Assembly: GCF_001305965.1 (NCBI RefSeq)
Contig: NZ_JXQC01000003.1
Coordinates: forward strand, 992,001 to 1,056,000
Source: Erythrobacter sp. SG61-1L
Lineage (GTDB): Bacteria; Pseudomonadota; Alphaproteobacteria; Sphingomonadales; Sphingomonadaceae
Length of the DNA: 64,000 nt
Reading direction: 5' to 3'
Shown here: piece after piece, positions 16,978 through 25,886 of the stretch
Numbering within the stretch: position 1 is the first letter of the stretch
How the letters are laid out: the number at the start of each line of letters is the position of its first letter
Notes under the pieces: model-generated
What the model was told of the DNA's origin: nothing
Seen by the model: the letters and a program-made list of their open reading frames with translations, nothing else
Databases searched by the model: none
Translations under genes and position numbers: made by a program

Positions 16978-19900
16978 TTAGAACTTGACGTTCGCACCCA
17001 GATAGAAGCGGCGGCCGTTGTCGTCGTAGAACCCGGTACCCAGGTTGCCACCGATCAGGTTGCCAGTGGCAGCCGGGTTGGTGTTGGTCGGGTTGTAACC
17101 GGTGAGCGGCGGAGCCTTGTTGAACAGGTTGTCCACACCGAAGCGGATGTTGACATTGTCCGTCAGGGCGTAGCTGCCGTTCAGATAGAAGATGTCGTAA
17201 GCCGGAGCGCCAATGGTGGCGGTACCGTTCGGAGCCTGGGGTTCCGAAGCATCTTCGATCGAGGGCAGGTGCTGCCACTGCAGGCCGAGCATGAAGTCGC
17301 CGATGCTGTAGTTCACCGAGGTGAACAGACGCCAGCGATAGTTGCCGCCGTTCACGCCATTGGCCGTCGGGCCCTGGGTGCCTGCATAATCCACGGTCGG
17401 ATCGGTCGGAAGTTCGGCCGACAGGAAGTGGAGCAGGTAAGTGAACTGCGAGTTGACGCTCAGAGTGCCCGGACCAACATCGGCACCCCAGTCGAGCTGG
17501 GCGTCGATGCCTTCAACCTTGAAGCGACCGTTGTTCTTGTAGGTCAGGTTGACGTTGTCGAGGCCGCCGGTCACGGCGTTGCGCGTAATCGCCTTACAGG
17601 CAGCCGACTGGGCGGCAGCTGCAGGATCGGTCGCAACCAGCGGGTTCAGAGCCGGATCGAAGCAAGTGCGGAGCACGATGCCGACCGACTGCTGACCGAT
17701 CGCGTCGTTCACAGCGATGTTGTAGTAATCGACCGTCAGGCGCAGGCGCGAAAGCAGCGGGCTTTCGAACGGCGAGCTGAGGACGATACCGGCAGTCCAC
17801 GTATCGGCCTTTTCAGGCGTCAGCGCAGCATTACCGACAGCGCTCGGCCAGGCGAAGCCGAAGGTCGAGTTATCGGTCTGGCCCGGGCCACCATTATAGT
17901 AAGCCTGCGAAGCCTGGTTGTTCGGCATCATAGCCAGACAGGTCTGGTAGACCGATTCACCGTTCGCATTGTCCGGATTAGCCGAGTAAGGCATCGGGTT
18001 TGCGCGCGAGCAAAGGTCGCCCATCGTGTTGACGCCGAAGGTCTGCTGCTTGGCCAGATACAGTTCGGCGATGTTCGGAGCACGTTCTGCACGGTTGTAA
18101 CCGCCACGGAAACGCAGCCAGTCGGTGACTTCCCAGTCGCCGAGCAGCTTGTAGGTGTAGCTGGTACCAGTGGTGCTGTAGTCCGAAATACGGCCGCCGA
18201 GTTCGAGGCTCAGGCTCTTGATGCCCGGGATATCGGCAAGAACCGGAACGAGCAATTCGCCGTAGGCTTCCTTCACATCGAAGTAACCGGCCGAGTTGCC
18301 GCTCGGATAAATACCCAGCGCCTGGTCATTGAACGAACGACCCTGAGTGGTGAGCGTATCGTTGGTGAATTCGAAATCGAGTTCACGATAGCTCGCACCG
18401 ATAGCAGCGCGCAGATCGCCAGCGGGGAGGGTGACAACCTTGCCCTGCAGGTTGGCTTCCACGATGGTCTGGCGGGTGTAGGTCCGGTTCTTGAGGTCAG
18501 CGCGGATGGCTTCAAGGCAATCTTCCGAGTAGCCGCCGGCCGGGACGTTGAAGAAGTTCAGGCCGCTGGTGCAGGTGCCCGTCGAGGCGCCGAAGCCACC
18601 GAATGCCGAGTTGCCGGTGGACGAGAAGCCCTCGCCGAAGTGCGGCGCACGAAGCACTGCACGCAGGCGTTCCAGCGAGTAGATGCCGGTCTGCTTGGCG
18701 TGGGTCTGCGAGACACCATGGTTGACCGACAGATCCCAGGTCCAGTCAGTGCCCGGGATGTAGCCTTCGAGGCCAGCAACGAGGTTATACGTGATAACGT
18801 CGGTGAAGGTCTCGCGGTCGTCCGGAAGCAGCGTCGTGATGTTGAACGGCGCATACGGATCGTCGCGGCTCATCAGCAGGTTCCAGAGGTTGGAACCGAG
18901 GTCGCTTTCGTTCAGAACCTGGCGCATGTCCGGAGCGAAGTAATCCGGATCGGTGTCGAGGATGCCTTCCTGCGGACGGACGATATCGAGGGCGACGCCC
19001 CAACCGCCGGTGATCGGACCGGGTTCGTTGCGCGTTTCGGTGTGGACATGGCTGAACATGGCCTGGCCGAACACGCTGATCCAGTCGTTGATCTCGTAGT
19101 TGCCGCGCGCCAGGAAGTTATAGCGCGTGAGCGGCAGAACCAGCATCAGATCGGTGTTGTTCTGGACCATGGTACCGGCATCGGTGACCTTGGTGTTATA
19201 ACCGTCGATCGGATCGGTGTTGCCGAAGTAGTTGATATAGCGCGTGAACGGAGCGCCATAGATGCCGTTCAGGTCGAAGAACGAACCGTTGACGAACGGA
19301 TTGCCCTTGCTGTCCAGATAGACAGTGGTGCCCTGCACGTTCGGGCTGAAATGCGCGTTCGGGAACAGCGATTCCAGGCCGGAGGCATAGTTGCCGTTCG
19401 TGCCGTCGAGCAGGATGCCCGGGTTGTTGATGAAGAACTGCGAGCCGCCAGTGGTGCTCTTGTCGGCGTACAGGTCCTTGTACCACTTGCGGCTGCTGCG
19501 CAGGCTAGCCTGGCGATCGTTCATCGACATCGCGATGCTGACATTACCGCGACCATCGTCGAAGTCGGCGCCCATGATGCCCGAAATCTGGTATTCGAAG
19601 CCGTCACCATGTTCGGTGATGCCCATCTGACCGTCGAGTTCGAGACCCTGGAAGTCCTTCTTCAGAACGAAGTTGGTGACACCGGCCACAGCGTCGGCAC
19701 CGTAGGTGGCCGAAGCACCGCCCGAGATCACTTCGACGCGCTGGATAGCGGCCGAGGGGATCGTCGAGATGTCGATAACGCCCGAAGCGTTGCCCGGCGT
19801 GCCGCGACGGCCGTCGAGCAGGACGAGGTTACGGTTTGCACCGATACCACGCAGCGACACGGTTGCAGCACCAGGGGTGTTGGTCGCGGTCGGCTGAATG

Positions 19901-20202
19901 TCGGCACCCAGGCTCGGGGTCTGGGCGGGCGTGAACTGCGGCAGCTTGTTCAGGTTGGTTTCAAGCGCGGCGGTCGACGAGTTCTGGATCAGGCCTTCAT
20001 CAACCGTAACGGTCGGGCTGTTCGACTCGAAGTCCTTACGCTGAATGCGCGAACCGGTAACGATGATGGGTGCATCGCTGTCCTCGTTCGCGCCGTCATC
20101 CTGCGCATAGGCCGGCGCCGAGAACGACAGCGCAATAACGCTGGCGCCACCGGCAAGCATCAGGGCCTTCAAACCCCGTGCAGTGGTGAAAGTGGTACTC
20201 AC
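16978..20202 (-). CDS. TonB-dependent receptor
   Basis: A 1074-aa outer-membrane active-transport receptor. A signal peptide (LKALMLAGGASVIALSFSA, cleavage after APAYA) leads to a TonB-box-like APIIVTGSRIQ. A plug domain follows (VSLRGIGANRNLVLLDGRR, IPSAAIQRVEVISGGASATYG), then a 22-strand-type barrel with C-terminal AMIDATED-like aromatic end GANVKF. The size and plug fit the sphingomonad group of large receptors with unassigned substrates. The start is GTG with GGGAGGG 6 nt upstream. It is monocistronic, ended by a terminator, and separated by 805 bp from a divergent tandem-MarR gene that could regulate it. Confidence 0.95.
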   Translation of the reverse strand: MSTTFTTARGLKALMLAGGASVIALSFSAPAYAQDDGANEDSDAPIIVTGSRIQRKDFESNSPTVTVDEGLIQNSSTAALETNLNKLPQFTPAQTPSLGADIQPTATNTPGAATVSLRGIGANRNLVLLDGRRGTPGNASGVIDISTIPSAAIQRVEVISGGASATYGADAVAGVTNFVLKKDFQGLELDGQMGITEHGDGFEYQISGIMGADFDDGRGNVSIAMSMNDRQASLRSSRKWYKDLYADKSTTGGSQFFINNPGILLDGTNGNYASGLESLFPNAHFSPNVQGTTVYLDSKGNPFVNGSFFDLNGIYGAPFTRYINYFGNTDPIDGYNTKVTDAGTMVQNNTDLMLVLPLTRYNFLARGNYEINDWISVFGQAMFSHVHTETRNEPGPITGGWGVALDIVRPQEGILDTDPDYFAPDMRQVLNESDLGSNLWNLLMSRDDPYAPFNITTLLPDDRETFTDVITYNLVAGLEGYIPGTDWTWDLSVNHGVSQTHAKQTGIYSLERLRAVLRAPHFGEGFSSTGNSAFGGFGASTGTCTSGLNFFNVPAGGYSEDCLEAIRADLKNRTYTRQTIVEANLQGKVVTLPAGDLRAAIGASYRELDFEFTNDTLTTQGRSFNDQALGIYPSGNSAGYFDVKEAYGELLVPVLADIPGIKSLSLELGGRISDYSTTGTSYTYKLLGDWEVTDWLRFRGGYNRAERAPNIAELYLAKQQTFGVNTMGDLCSRANPMPYSANPDNANGESVYQTCLAMMPNNQASQAYYNGGPGQTDNSTFGFAWPSAVGNAALTPEKADTWTAGIVLSSPFESPLLSRLRLTVDYYNIAVNDAIGQQSVGIVLRTCFDPALNPLVATDPAAAAQSAACKAITRNAVTGGLDNVNLTYKNNGRFKVEGIDAQLDWGADVGPGTLSVNSQFTYLLHFLSAELPTDPTVDYAGTQGPTANGVNGGNYRWRLFTSVNYSIGDFMLGLQWQHLPSIEDASEPQAPNGTATIGAPAYDIFYLNGSYALTDNVNIRFGVDNLFNKAPPLTGYNPTNTNPAATGNLIGGNLGTGFYDDNGRRFYLGANVKF

Positions 20203-21007
20203 TATTTACCCTCCCTTTAACAATCTTTGTGGCGGCGGGGCGCCGCCGGGTAGCAAACTTCTCAAAAAGCAGTGTCGAGCATGCCTGAAGCAGCCTGACC
20301 CAATTGGGCAGGAGCCTTGGAACCGGCGGCATCGATGGTTTGAGAAGGGCTAAAAGTGTAACAGACGGAAGCGCGCAGCGGCGAGCGCAGCGCACATACT
20401 CCAAATCCGTCATGAGCAGCGTGAAGCCGCACTTGCCCCATTAGTTCTCTCCCACATCGAGGCCCGTGTTCGATTCCGGCACTCTCGATCAGCCTTGTAA
20501 CAATATTTGGGCATGTTGACCTTGTCTAGTCGACAATCAGCCTTTGCCGCGTAAGTTACGAACTGTGTCAGCTTGGTTACACTCGGCCACTCAAACAGGC
20601 CGCCAGCCAAGCATTGCCGTAGCGTAAAGCACTGAATTTGCCGGTCTGCGACTGGCTGCACATATGAAGCGCCGTTCACATATGTCCAGGCGTGACACGA
20701 TGTGCAAATTTGTAGCCGGTTGATGTTGTCCGAACTGCAGCGGTTTGGTGTCAAAATGTAGTCGAATATTACGCCATTTGGCAGGCGTGTATCGCGAATA
20801 TCCGGACAAAAGCAATGTCGTGGACAGTTCCTTCTGGGCTGCGCTGTGCATCTGCTTGAATGCCCGGGATGATCAGGCGTCGTCACCCACCGAAGCTAAC
20901 GCTCTATCAATCTCCAAATTTTGCGATTAGGCTGATCTTGGGTCCGCGCATAATTTCGCCGGTAAGAGCGGCGCGGTGGGATAAACGAGGAGGGATTGCC
21001 AGCAGCC
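20203..21007. other. 805-bp non-coding region with candidate operators
   Basis: No reading frame here has a ribosome-binding site or recognisable product, and base composition is visibly lower in GC than in the genes around it. It holds a 7-bp perfect hairpin at 20231-20247 in the receptor leader. It also holds the inverted repeat CCTG(A)CCCAATTGGGCAGG at 20294-20312, TTGTC-TAGTC-GACAA at 20522-20536 and a CACATATG pair 18 nt apart (20659-20666, 20677-20684). A strong AGGAGG lies at 20988-20993. It must contain the promoters of both divergent genes; an unannotated small RNA is possible. Confidence 0.55.
20522..20536. promoter_or_regulatory. Palindrome, candidate MarR-type operator
   Basis: TTGTC and GACAA arms flank TAGTC, a 15-bp inverted repeat of the size MarR-family dimers bind. 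It sits between the TonB-receptor gene and the divergent tandem-MarR gene. Inference from symmetry and position only. Confidence 0.35.
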
Positions 21008-22361
21008 ATGGGCGCGCAGGCGGATGAACAGCATCGACCGAAGGGCGCCGTTTCTGCGGTGTCCGAACGCACGGGTGGAGATTGGCAAGGACTGCTGCGC
21101 GATCACGCGCGGCGGCGCTGGGGCGAAATTCTCGACAGCCTGAAAAACGGAAAGCCCATTCCCAGGCTGGATGAGGCGGCGCTTGCGCAACTTGTCATAG
21201 TCCTTGGCCCGCAGGCCAACGAGGCGCTGCGCCTTGTCGACAGGCTTGCAATGGGCGCGGCGACCGAGGCGTTTGCTAACGACAGCGCAGATATTTCACC
21301 GGGGGAAGAGTTTTCGAGCCAGCTTGGCCGGATTCTGGAAGGGTTCACTCCCGGCAGCCCGGAATTTCCATCTGCTCCTCGCGATCACGGCCCTCCGCGC
21401 CTGTTTCAAAGCGAGCTGTGGCAGCTGCTTCACAAGGTGCGTGAAAGTGCCGAACTTTCCTATGCCCGCGAGATTGACCTTGTCGAACTGGACCGGCGCA
21501 TCCTGTTCCTGCTCAAGACGCGCGGCCCGCTGGTTCCTGCCGGACTTTCCTCTGCGATCGGGGTGGACAAGGCACAGGTCAGCCGTTCGGTAAAAACGCC
21601 TGCTGGAGCTCAAGCTGGTGCAGCGCGAGCAAATTCGCAGTCCGGTGACGTTGACTCGCAAGGGCGAAGTGCTGGCCGAAAGACTGTTGCGCCTTGCCGA
21701 ACTGCGCAACCGCGAACTCAGCTTCGATGTCAGCGACAAGGAATTGCAGGATTTCTTCGCTGTGATGGAGATCCTGCTGGATCGGGCGGTCTCGCTCTAC
21801 GAACAGGAGCGTGACCTGGCGCATAAGGTCGGGCCGGGCGTCAATGAGGCAGAACCGGGCCATGGCTTCGAAGTGCGGCGAGTGAACGAGCCGATTGTAA
21901 TCGACCGTTCGCGGATCGTCTCGCCGCTATTGACGCTCAGTGCCTATTTCTCGCGCAGCGGTGCCCTTGCGTTCAAGCGCAGCACTGGCCTGTCCAACTT
22001 CGAGGCATGGGTACTCAGCGAAATCGGGAAGGCGCCGCCGACCGACTGGTCGCAATTGGTGCGCGCACTGGAAAGAGACCATAGCCAAGCCGGGCGAACG
22101 GTGAACCACCTGATCGAACGCGGGCTGGTTGTCCGTGAAGGCAAGCCTGGCAGACGCCACGGCCGTTTCTCCCTCAGCGAGGAAGGGCAGGGCTATTACG
22201 ACATCATCGTAGAGACAGGATACAAGCGGAGCAGGTTCCTTATGGAACCCGTACCGGCGCCGCAGCTTGAGGCATTCCTGGCAACGTTCGACAAAATTCG
22301 CCGCAACGCCGCAGCCCAGCTTGAGCGCGAAAAGGCCTTCGAAGAACTCGAAAGCCACTGA
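21008..22361 (+). pseudogene. Tandem MarR-type winged-helix regulator, interrupted by a +1 frameshift
   Basis: Two overlapping frames make one about 450-aa protein if one base is removed from the A5 run at 21592-21596. The first frame ends its homology at DKAQVSRSVK. The second continues as RLLELKLVQREQIRSPVT, LTRKGEVLAERLL, completing a MarR wing. A second complete MarR domain follows (FSLSNFEAW-like helix, WSQLVRALERDHSQAGRTVN, LVVREGKPGRRHGRFSLSEEG). As written the gene is broken; a sequencing error, a real mutation or slippage are all possible. The start is taken as ATG 21008 (TTG 20996 is too close to AGGAGG). It likely regulates aromatic or substrate uptake genes nearby. Confidence 0.8.
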
Positions 22362-22397
22362 AAATGGCCCGCCGGCGTCGCACGCCAGCGGGCCATT
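22361..22397 (-). terminator. Hairpin terminator between convergent genes
   Basis: AATGGCCCGC (22363-22372) pairs with GCGGGCCATT (22388-22397), with an inner GGCG/CGCC stem after one mismatch. On the minus strand it is followed by TTTTC, so it mainly ends the 22404-22976 gene. Confidence 0.7.
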
Positions 22398-22403
22398 CAG
22401 AGA

Positions 22404-22976
22404 TTACTTGACGCGCTTCACGCGGACGGCGGCCTGGCCGTCAACAACCATCAGGAAGCTGCCAAGCGATGCGCGCTGCAGTTCCACGATGGCGCCCTTG
22501 CGTGGAACGCGGAAGCCGCGCGAAACAGAATCGGTGAACACCCACTGTGCGCCGCCTTCCAGCGTCAGCAAATAAATGCCGGGCTCCCGCTCGCGCACTT
22601 CGACGATCTTGGCGCGGATTTCTTCCGGGCCAACACCGCGGTCTTCAGAACTCTTGAAGCGATCGGGTGACTTCACGCTTTCGGCGCCGAAGCCCTGCAC
22701 GCCATAATTTCCGCCCGAACCGACGACTGCACCGCCGCCCTGAACGCGCTCACCCGCGCCCGGCATGCGCGGCGAACCGCCGCCCGCGCGGATATTGTTG
22801 TCGTAACAGGCGAGGCGCGCGCTGGGATCGTCGATCTTGGCGCATTCGCGCATGATGTTGAGCACCGTGGATGGATCGACCTGCGCCGATGCGGGGGCGC
22901 TGATACCCAGCGTTGCCAAGGCGGCACCAGCCAGCAACATGGTGGCGCGCTGCAGGTGCTTCACGCGGTGGGCCAT
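22404..22976 (-). CDS. Hypothetical periplasmic protein
   Basis: A 190-aa protein of unknown function. A Sec signal peptide spans about residues 1-32 (LQRATMLLAGAALATLGI, cleavage near ASAQ). The mature start has the recognisable pattern C-A-x-I-D-D-P-S-A-R-L-A-C-Y-D, a two-Cys motif seen in several small proteobacterial periplasmic proteins. Then comes a Gly-rich stretch (about 65-95) and a compact C-terminal part with EEIRAKIVEVREREPG and GGAQWVFTDS, probably a small beta domain. ATG 22976 has GAGAGGAG 10 nt upstream. It is convergent with the tandem-MarR gene. Confidence 0.75.
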   Translation of the reverse strand: MAHRVKHLQRATMLLAGAALATLGISAPASAQVDPSTVLNIMRECAKIDDPSARLACYDNNIRAGGGSPRMPGAGERVQGGGAVVGSGGNYGVQGFGAESVKSPDRFKSSEDRGVGPEEIRAKIVEVREREPGIYLLTLEGGAQWVFTDSVSRGFRVPRKGAIVELQRASLGSFLMVVDGQAAVRVKRVK

Positions 22977-23182
22977 AATCGACAAACTCCTCTCAATTTA
23001 ATCGCGACACTGGCGGGTAGGCCTCACTTTCGCAAGTGGCTTCGGCCGCGGTCGCCGTGTCGGCTTTCGCAGCGCTGCTAGCACAGCAGGGCGGGGCAGT
23101 GAACGGATTTGGAAACGCTTTTGGCTGGCAATCGCCTGCTCGCCACCTAGAGTCCGCCACCTGAACACAGAGAGGATGGACG

Positions 23183-24220
23183 ATGGCGATGGAGATGCGG
23201 GTTCTGGGCGCAACCGGAATGAGGGTAAGCAATTTGTGCCTGGGTACGATGATGTTTGGTGCCATGGGCAATACCGATCACAGGGATTGCGTTCGGATCA
23301 TGCATCGCGCCTTCGATTCCGGGATCAATTTCCTCGACACCGCCGATGTCTATTCGCGAGGCGAATCGGAAGAGATCGTCGGGCAGGGCCTTAAGGGCAG
23401 GAGAGACAAGGTCATCCTCGCCACCAAGTTCTTCAACCCGATGGGCGAAGAACCAAACATGCGCGGCGGCTCGCGCCTGTGGATCGAGCGGGCCGTGGAT
23501 GAAAGCCTGCGCCGCTTGCAGACCGACTATATCGACCTTTACCAGATGCATCGCTGGGATGCGGCGACCGACATCGACGATGTGCTGTTCTCGCTCACTG
23601 AACTCGTGCGCAAGGGCAAGATTCGCAGTTTCGGCAGTTCCATGTTCCCGGCTGACCGCATTGTTGAGGCGCAATGGACCGCAGATCGTCGGAACTATTT
23701 GCCATTCCGCTGCGAACAGAGCGTCTATTCAATCTTTAATCGCGACATCGAACGCTTCGTGCTCCCAGCCTGCGCGCGCTACGGCATGGGCATGATCGTA
23801 TGGAGCCCGCTCGACGGGGGCTTCCTCTCCGGCAAATACAAGGCTTCGACCGATTTTGCGGAATCGAGCAGAATTGTTGCCTTTTCCAAGCGCTTCACCG
23901 GCAAATTCGATGCTGAATCGCAAGTGATCCAGCGCAAGCTGGCCATGGTCACGGAACTGGAAAAGCTGGCGCAGGAAGCCGGGATCACGCTTGCACAGAT
24001 GGCCATCTCCTTCGCCACTGAACATCCTGCTGTGACGAGTGCGATCATAGGGCCGCGTGTGATGGACCACCTCGAAACCTTGCTCGATTGCGGCGAAATG
24101 CGGCTCGATCCGGCATTGCTGGACGCTATCGACGCCATTTGCCCTCCCGGCACGTCTGCCAATCCCTTGACCGACATGCCGAGCGGGACAGGGAAGGAGA
24201 GTATCCGCCGAAGCCGCTAG
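23183..24220 (+). CDS. Aldo/keto reductase
   Basis: A 345-aa NADPH-dependent oxidoreductase of the AKR superfamily. The catalytic tetrad is visible: Asp and Tyr in FLDTADVYSRGESEEI, Lys in VILATKFFNPMG and His in DLYQMHRWD. The later region has the cofactor-binding blocks VWSPLDGGFLSGKY and TSAIIGPRVMDHLE. It begins MRVLGATGMRVSNLCLGTM, like the AKR11/12 (YajO-type) group. ATG 23183 follows AGAGGA by 6 nt. It is monocistronic; the 206-bp upstream gap to the divergent periplasmic gene shows no clear promoter. Substrate unknown. Confidence 0.92.
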   Translation: MAMEMRVLGATGMRVSNLCLGTMMFGAMGNTDHRDCVRIMHRAFDSGINFLDTADVYSRGESEEIVGQGLKGRRDKVILATKFFNPMGEEPNMRGGSRLWIERAVDESLRRLQTDYIDLYQMHRWDAATDIDDVLFSLTELVRKGKIRSFGSSMFPADRIVEAQWTADRRNYLPFRCEQSVYSIFNRDIERFVLPACARYGMGMIVWSPLDGGFLSGKYKASTDFAESSRIVAFSKRFTGKFDAESQVIQRKLAMVTELEKLAQEAGITLAQMAISFATEHPAVTSAIIGPRVMDHLETLLDCGEMRLDPALLDAIDAICPPGTSANPLTDMPSGTGKESIRRSR

Positions 24221-24290
24221 CTGCGACGAATGGCGTGGAATCGCTCAAAATCCCTTGAATCCGGGGGCTATATGTGATTCATGTGACTAG

Positions 24291-24602
24291 ATGACACGCA
24301 CCGAACCAACCTTGCTGACTCGCCGCGAAAAGCTGGTGCAGATGGGTGCACTCGGTTGGCTGCTTGTGTTGGGTGGCCTGTCGCTCGCAGGGCCGAGCGG
24401 TGCGCTCGCTTGGGGTGAGAATCTGCGCCAGCTCGATAAGCGGGAAGCCCAGATCGCAGAATTGAAGGCGGAGCGGGACGAGTTGCAGAACCGCGTCGCT
24501 TTGCTCGATCCGAACAAGGCCGATCCAGACCTTGTGGGTGAATTGCTGCGCAAAAACCTGAATGTCGTGCATCAGGACGAAGTCGTCATTACGCTCGACT
24601 AA
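24291..24602 (+). CDS. ftsB: FtsB-like septum formation initiator
   Basis: A 103-aa bitopic inner-membrane protein of the FtsB/DivIC family, a divisome linker that pairs with FtsL and FtsQ. One membrane helix is at about residues 18-40 (ALGWLLVLGGLSLAG). A periplasmic leucine-zipper coiled coil follows (LRQLDKREAQIAELKAERDE), then the end ELLRKNLNVVHQDEVVI, which matches the family E-x-x-A-R-x-x-L-x-x-v-x-x-g-E pattern. No clear Shine-Dalgarno precedes the ATG. It lies upstream of pdhA, as usual in alphaproteobacteria. A hairpin overlapping its stop codon separates the two. Confidence 0.88.
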   Translation: MTRTEPTLLTRREKLVQMGALGWLLVLGGLSLAGPSGALAWGENLRQLDKREAQIAELKAERDELQNRVALLDPNKADPDLVGELLRKNLNVVHQDEVVITLD

Positions 24603-24619
24603 CCGATGAGGTTAGTTTT
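24598..24619 (+). terminator. Small terminator overlapping the ftsB stop codon
   Basis: ACTAACC-GATGA-GGTTAGT followed by TTTT. The stem starts within the last codon and includes the TAA. The 7-bp stem is weakly GC-rich, so it may be only partial. Confidence 0.55.
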
Positions 24620-24677
24620 GTGCGAGCCGGGCACCGGATCGCGTTTCATGCTTTTCACCTTCTGTGCATTCCGGGCG

Positions 24678-24706
24678 TTGCCTATGCGCTCGGCTTGCGC
24701 TTATAG
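24678..24706 (+). promoter_or_regulatory. Candidate promoter of pdhAB
   Basis: TTGCCT at 24678-24683, 17-nt spacer, TTATAG at 24701-24706, 70 nt before the pdhA start and downstream of the ftsB terminator. Visual prediction. Confidence 0.4.
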
Positions 24707-24775
24707 GCAGCGCGAAGCTCGCGTGTGCCGTAGCGTGCACGGCACAAGCATGGGGCCAGACGAAGGGATACGATT

Positions 24776-25885
24776 TTGGCGAAGCCTGCCTCCAAATCCG
24801 GTACTTCCTCCAGCAAAACGAACAGCAATAAGCCCGACGCGGAACCTTCCGTAGGGGCGGGGGACAAATTTGCGCTGCACAGCCTGCAAGAGGCTCATTC
24901 GCAGCAGAAACGTTACGCAGCGAGCGACGAGGAACTGCTCGAACTGTATGAAAAGATGCTGCTCATCCGCCGCTTTGAAGAGCGCGCGGGGCAGCTTTAC
25001 GGCCTCGGCCTGATCGGTGGTTTCTGCCACCTGTATATCGGCCAGGAAGCCGTTGCGGTGGGCATCCAGTCCGCGCTCGAATCCGGCAAGGACAGCGTCA
25101 TTACCGGCTATCGCGACCATGGTCACATGCTCGCTTACGGCATCGATCCCAAGATCATCATGGCTGAACTGACCGGCCGCGCTGCCGGCATCAGCCGGGG
25201 CAAGGGCGGTTCGATGCATATGTTCAGCACCGAGCATGCATTTTACGGCGGCCACGGCATCGTGGGTGCGCAGGTTCCGCTCGGCGCCGGCCTCGCCTTC
25301 GGCCACAAATATCGTGAAGATGGCGGTATCTGCGTTGCCTATTTTGGCGACGGTGCAGCCAATCAGGGCCAGGTCTACGAAACCTTCAACATGGCTTCGC
25401 TGTGGAAGCTGCCGATCCTGTTCGTGATCGAAAACAACCAGTACGCCATGGGCACTTCGGTCCAGCGCAGTTCTGCCGAAACGCATTTCTATCGCCGCGG
25501 CACTGCCTTCCGCATTCCGGGCATGGATGTGAACGGCATGGACGTGCTGGAAGTGCGCCAGGCCACGGAAATCGCCGCAAAGCATGTGCGCGAAGGCCAT
25601 GGCCCGGTGCTGATGGAACTCAACACCTATCGCTATCGTGGCCACTCCATGTCGGACCCGGCCAAGTATCGTACGCGCGAAGAAGTGCAGGGCGTGCGTG
25701 AAAAGAAAGACCCGATCGACCATGCGAAGGCCGAGCTGATCGAGCGCGGCATTTCGGAAGACCGCCTGAAGGAAATCGAGAAAGTGATCCGCGCACAGGT
25801 CGCCGAAGCGGCTGATTTCTCCGAAAATTCGCCCGAGCCGGACGCTGCCGAGCTTTACACCGACATTCTGGTGGGGAGCTACTGA
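24776..25885 (+). CDS. pdhA: Pyruvate dehydrogenase E1 component, alpha subunit
   Basis: Thiamine-diphosphate-dependent decarboxylating subunit, forming an alpha2-beta2 E1 with PdhB. In the 369-aa protein the ThDP/Mg motif starts GDG at residues 191-193 and ends at Asn220-Asn221, with [16 protein letters not shown] between. Other conserved parts are [32 protein letters not shown] and the regulatory-loop equivalent [11 protein letters not shown]. The N-terminal 45 residues are Ser/Lys-rich and disordered. The start is TTG at 24776, with GAAGGG 8 nt upstream and no better ATG. The stop is 1 nt from pdhB. Confidence 0.96.
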   Translation: MAKPASKSGTSSSKTNSNKPDAEPSVGAGDKFALHSLQEAHSQQKRYAASDEELLELYEKMLLIRRFEERAGQLYGLGLIGGFCHLYIGQEAVAVGIQSALESGKDSVITGYRDHGHMLAYGIDPKIIMAELTGRAAGISRGKGGSMHMFSTEHAFYGGHGIVGAQVPLGAGLAFGHKYREDGGICVAYFGDGAANQGQVYETFNMASLWKLPILFVIENNQYAMGTSVQRSSAETHFYRRGTAFRIPGMDVNGMDVLEVRQATEIAAKHVREGHGPVLMELNTYRYRGHSMSDPAKYRTREEVQGVREKKDPIDHAKAELIERGISEDRLKEIEKVIRAQVAEAADFSENSPEPDAAELYTDILVGSY

Positions 25886-25886
25886 G

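Noticed and set aside
16903-20220. 1105-aa open frame on the plus strand across the whole TonB-receptor gene
   Set aside because: It is the antisense shadow of a gene with a signal peptide, plug motifs and terminator. Its protein lacks any recognisable domain.
20256-20345. CTTCTCAAA and TTTGAGAAG inverted 9-mers about 70 bp apart
   Set aside because: Spacing too large for a hairpin or a simple dimer site; probably chance in this region.
20410-20886. 158-aa minus-strand frame in the TonB/MarR intergenic region
   Set aside because: Cys- and Arg-rich composition without a ribosome-binding site or domain; neighbouring frames are equally open. Treated as non-coding.
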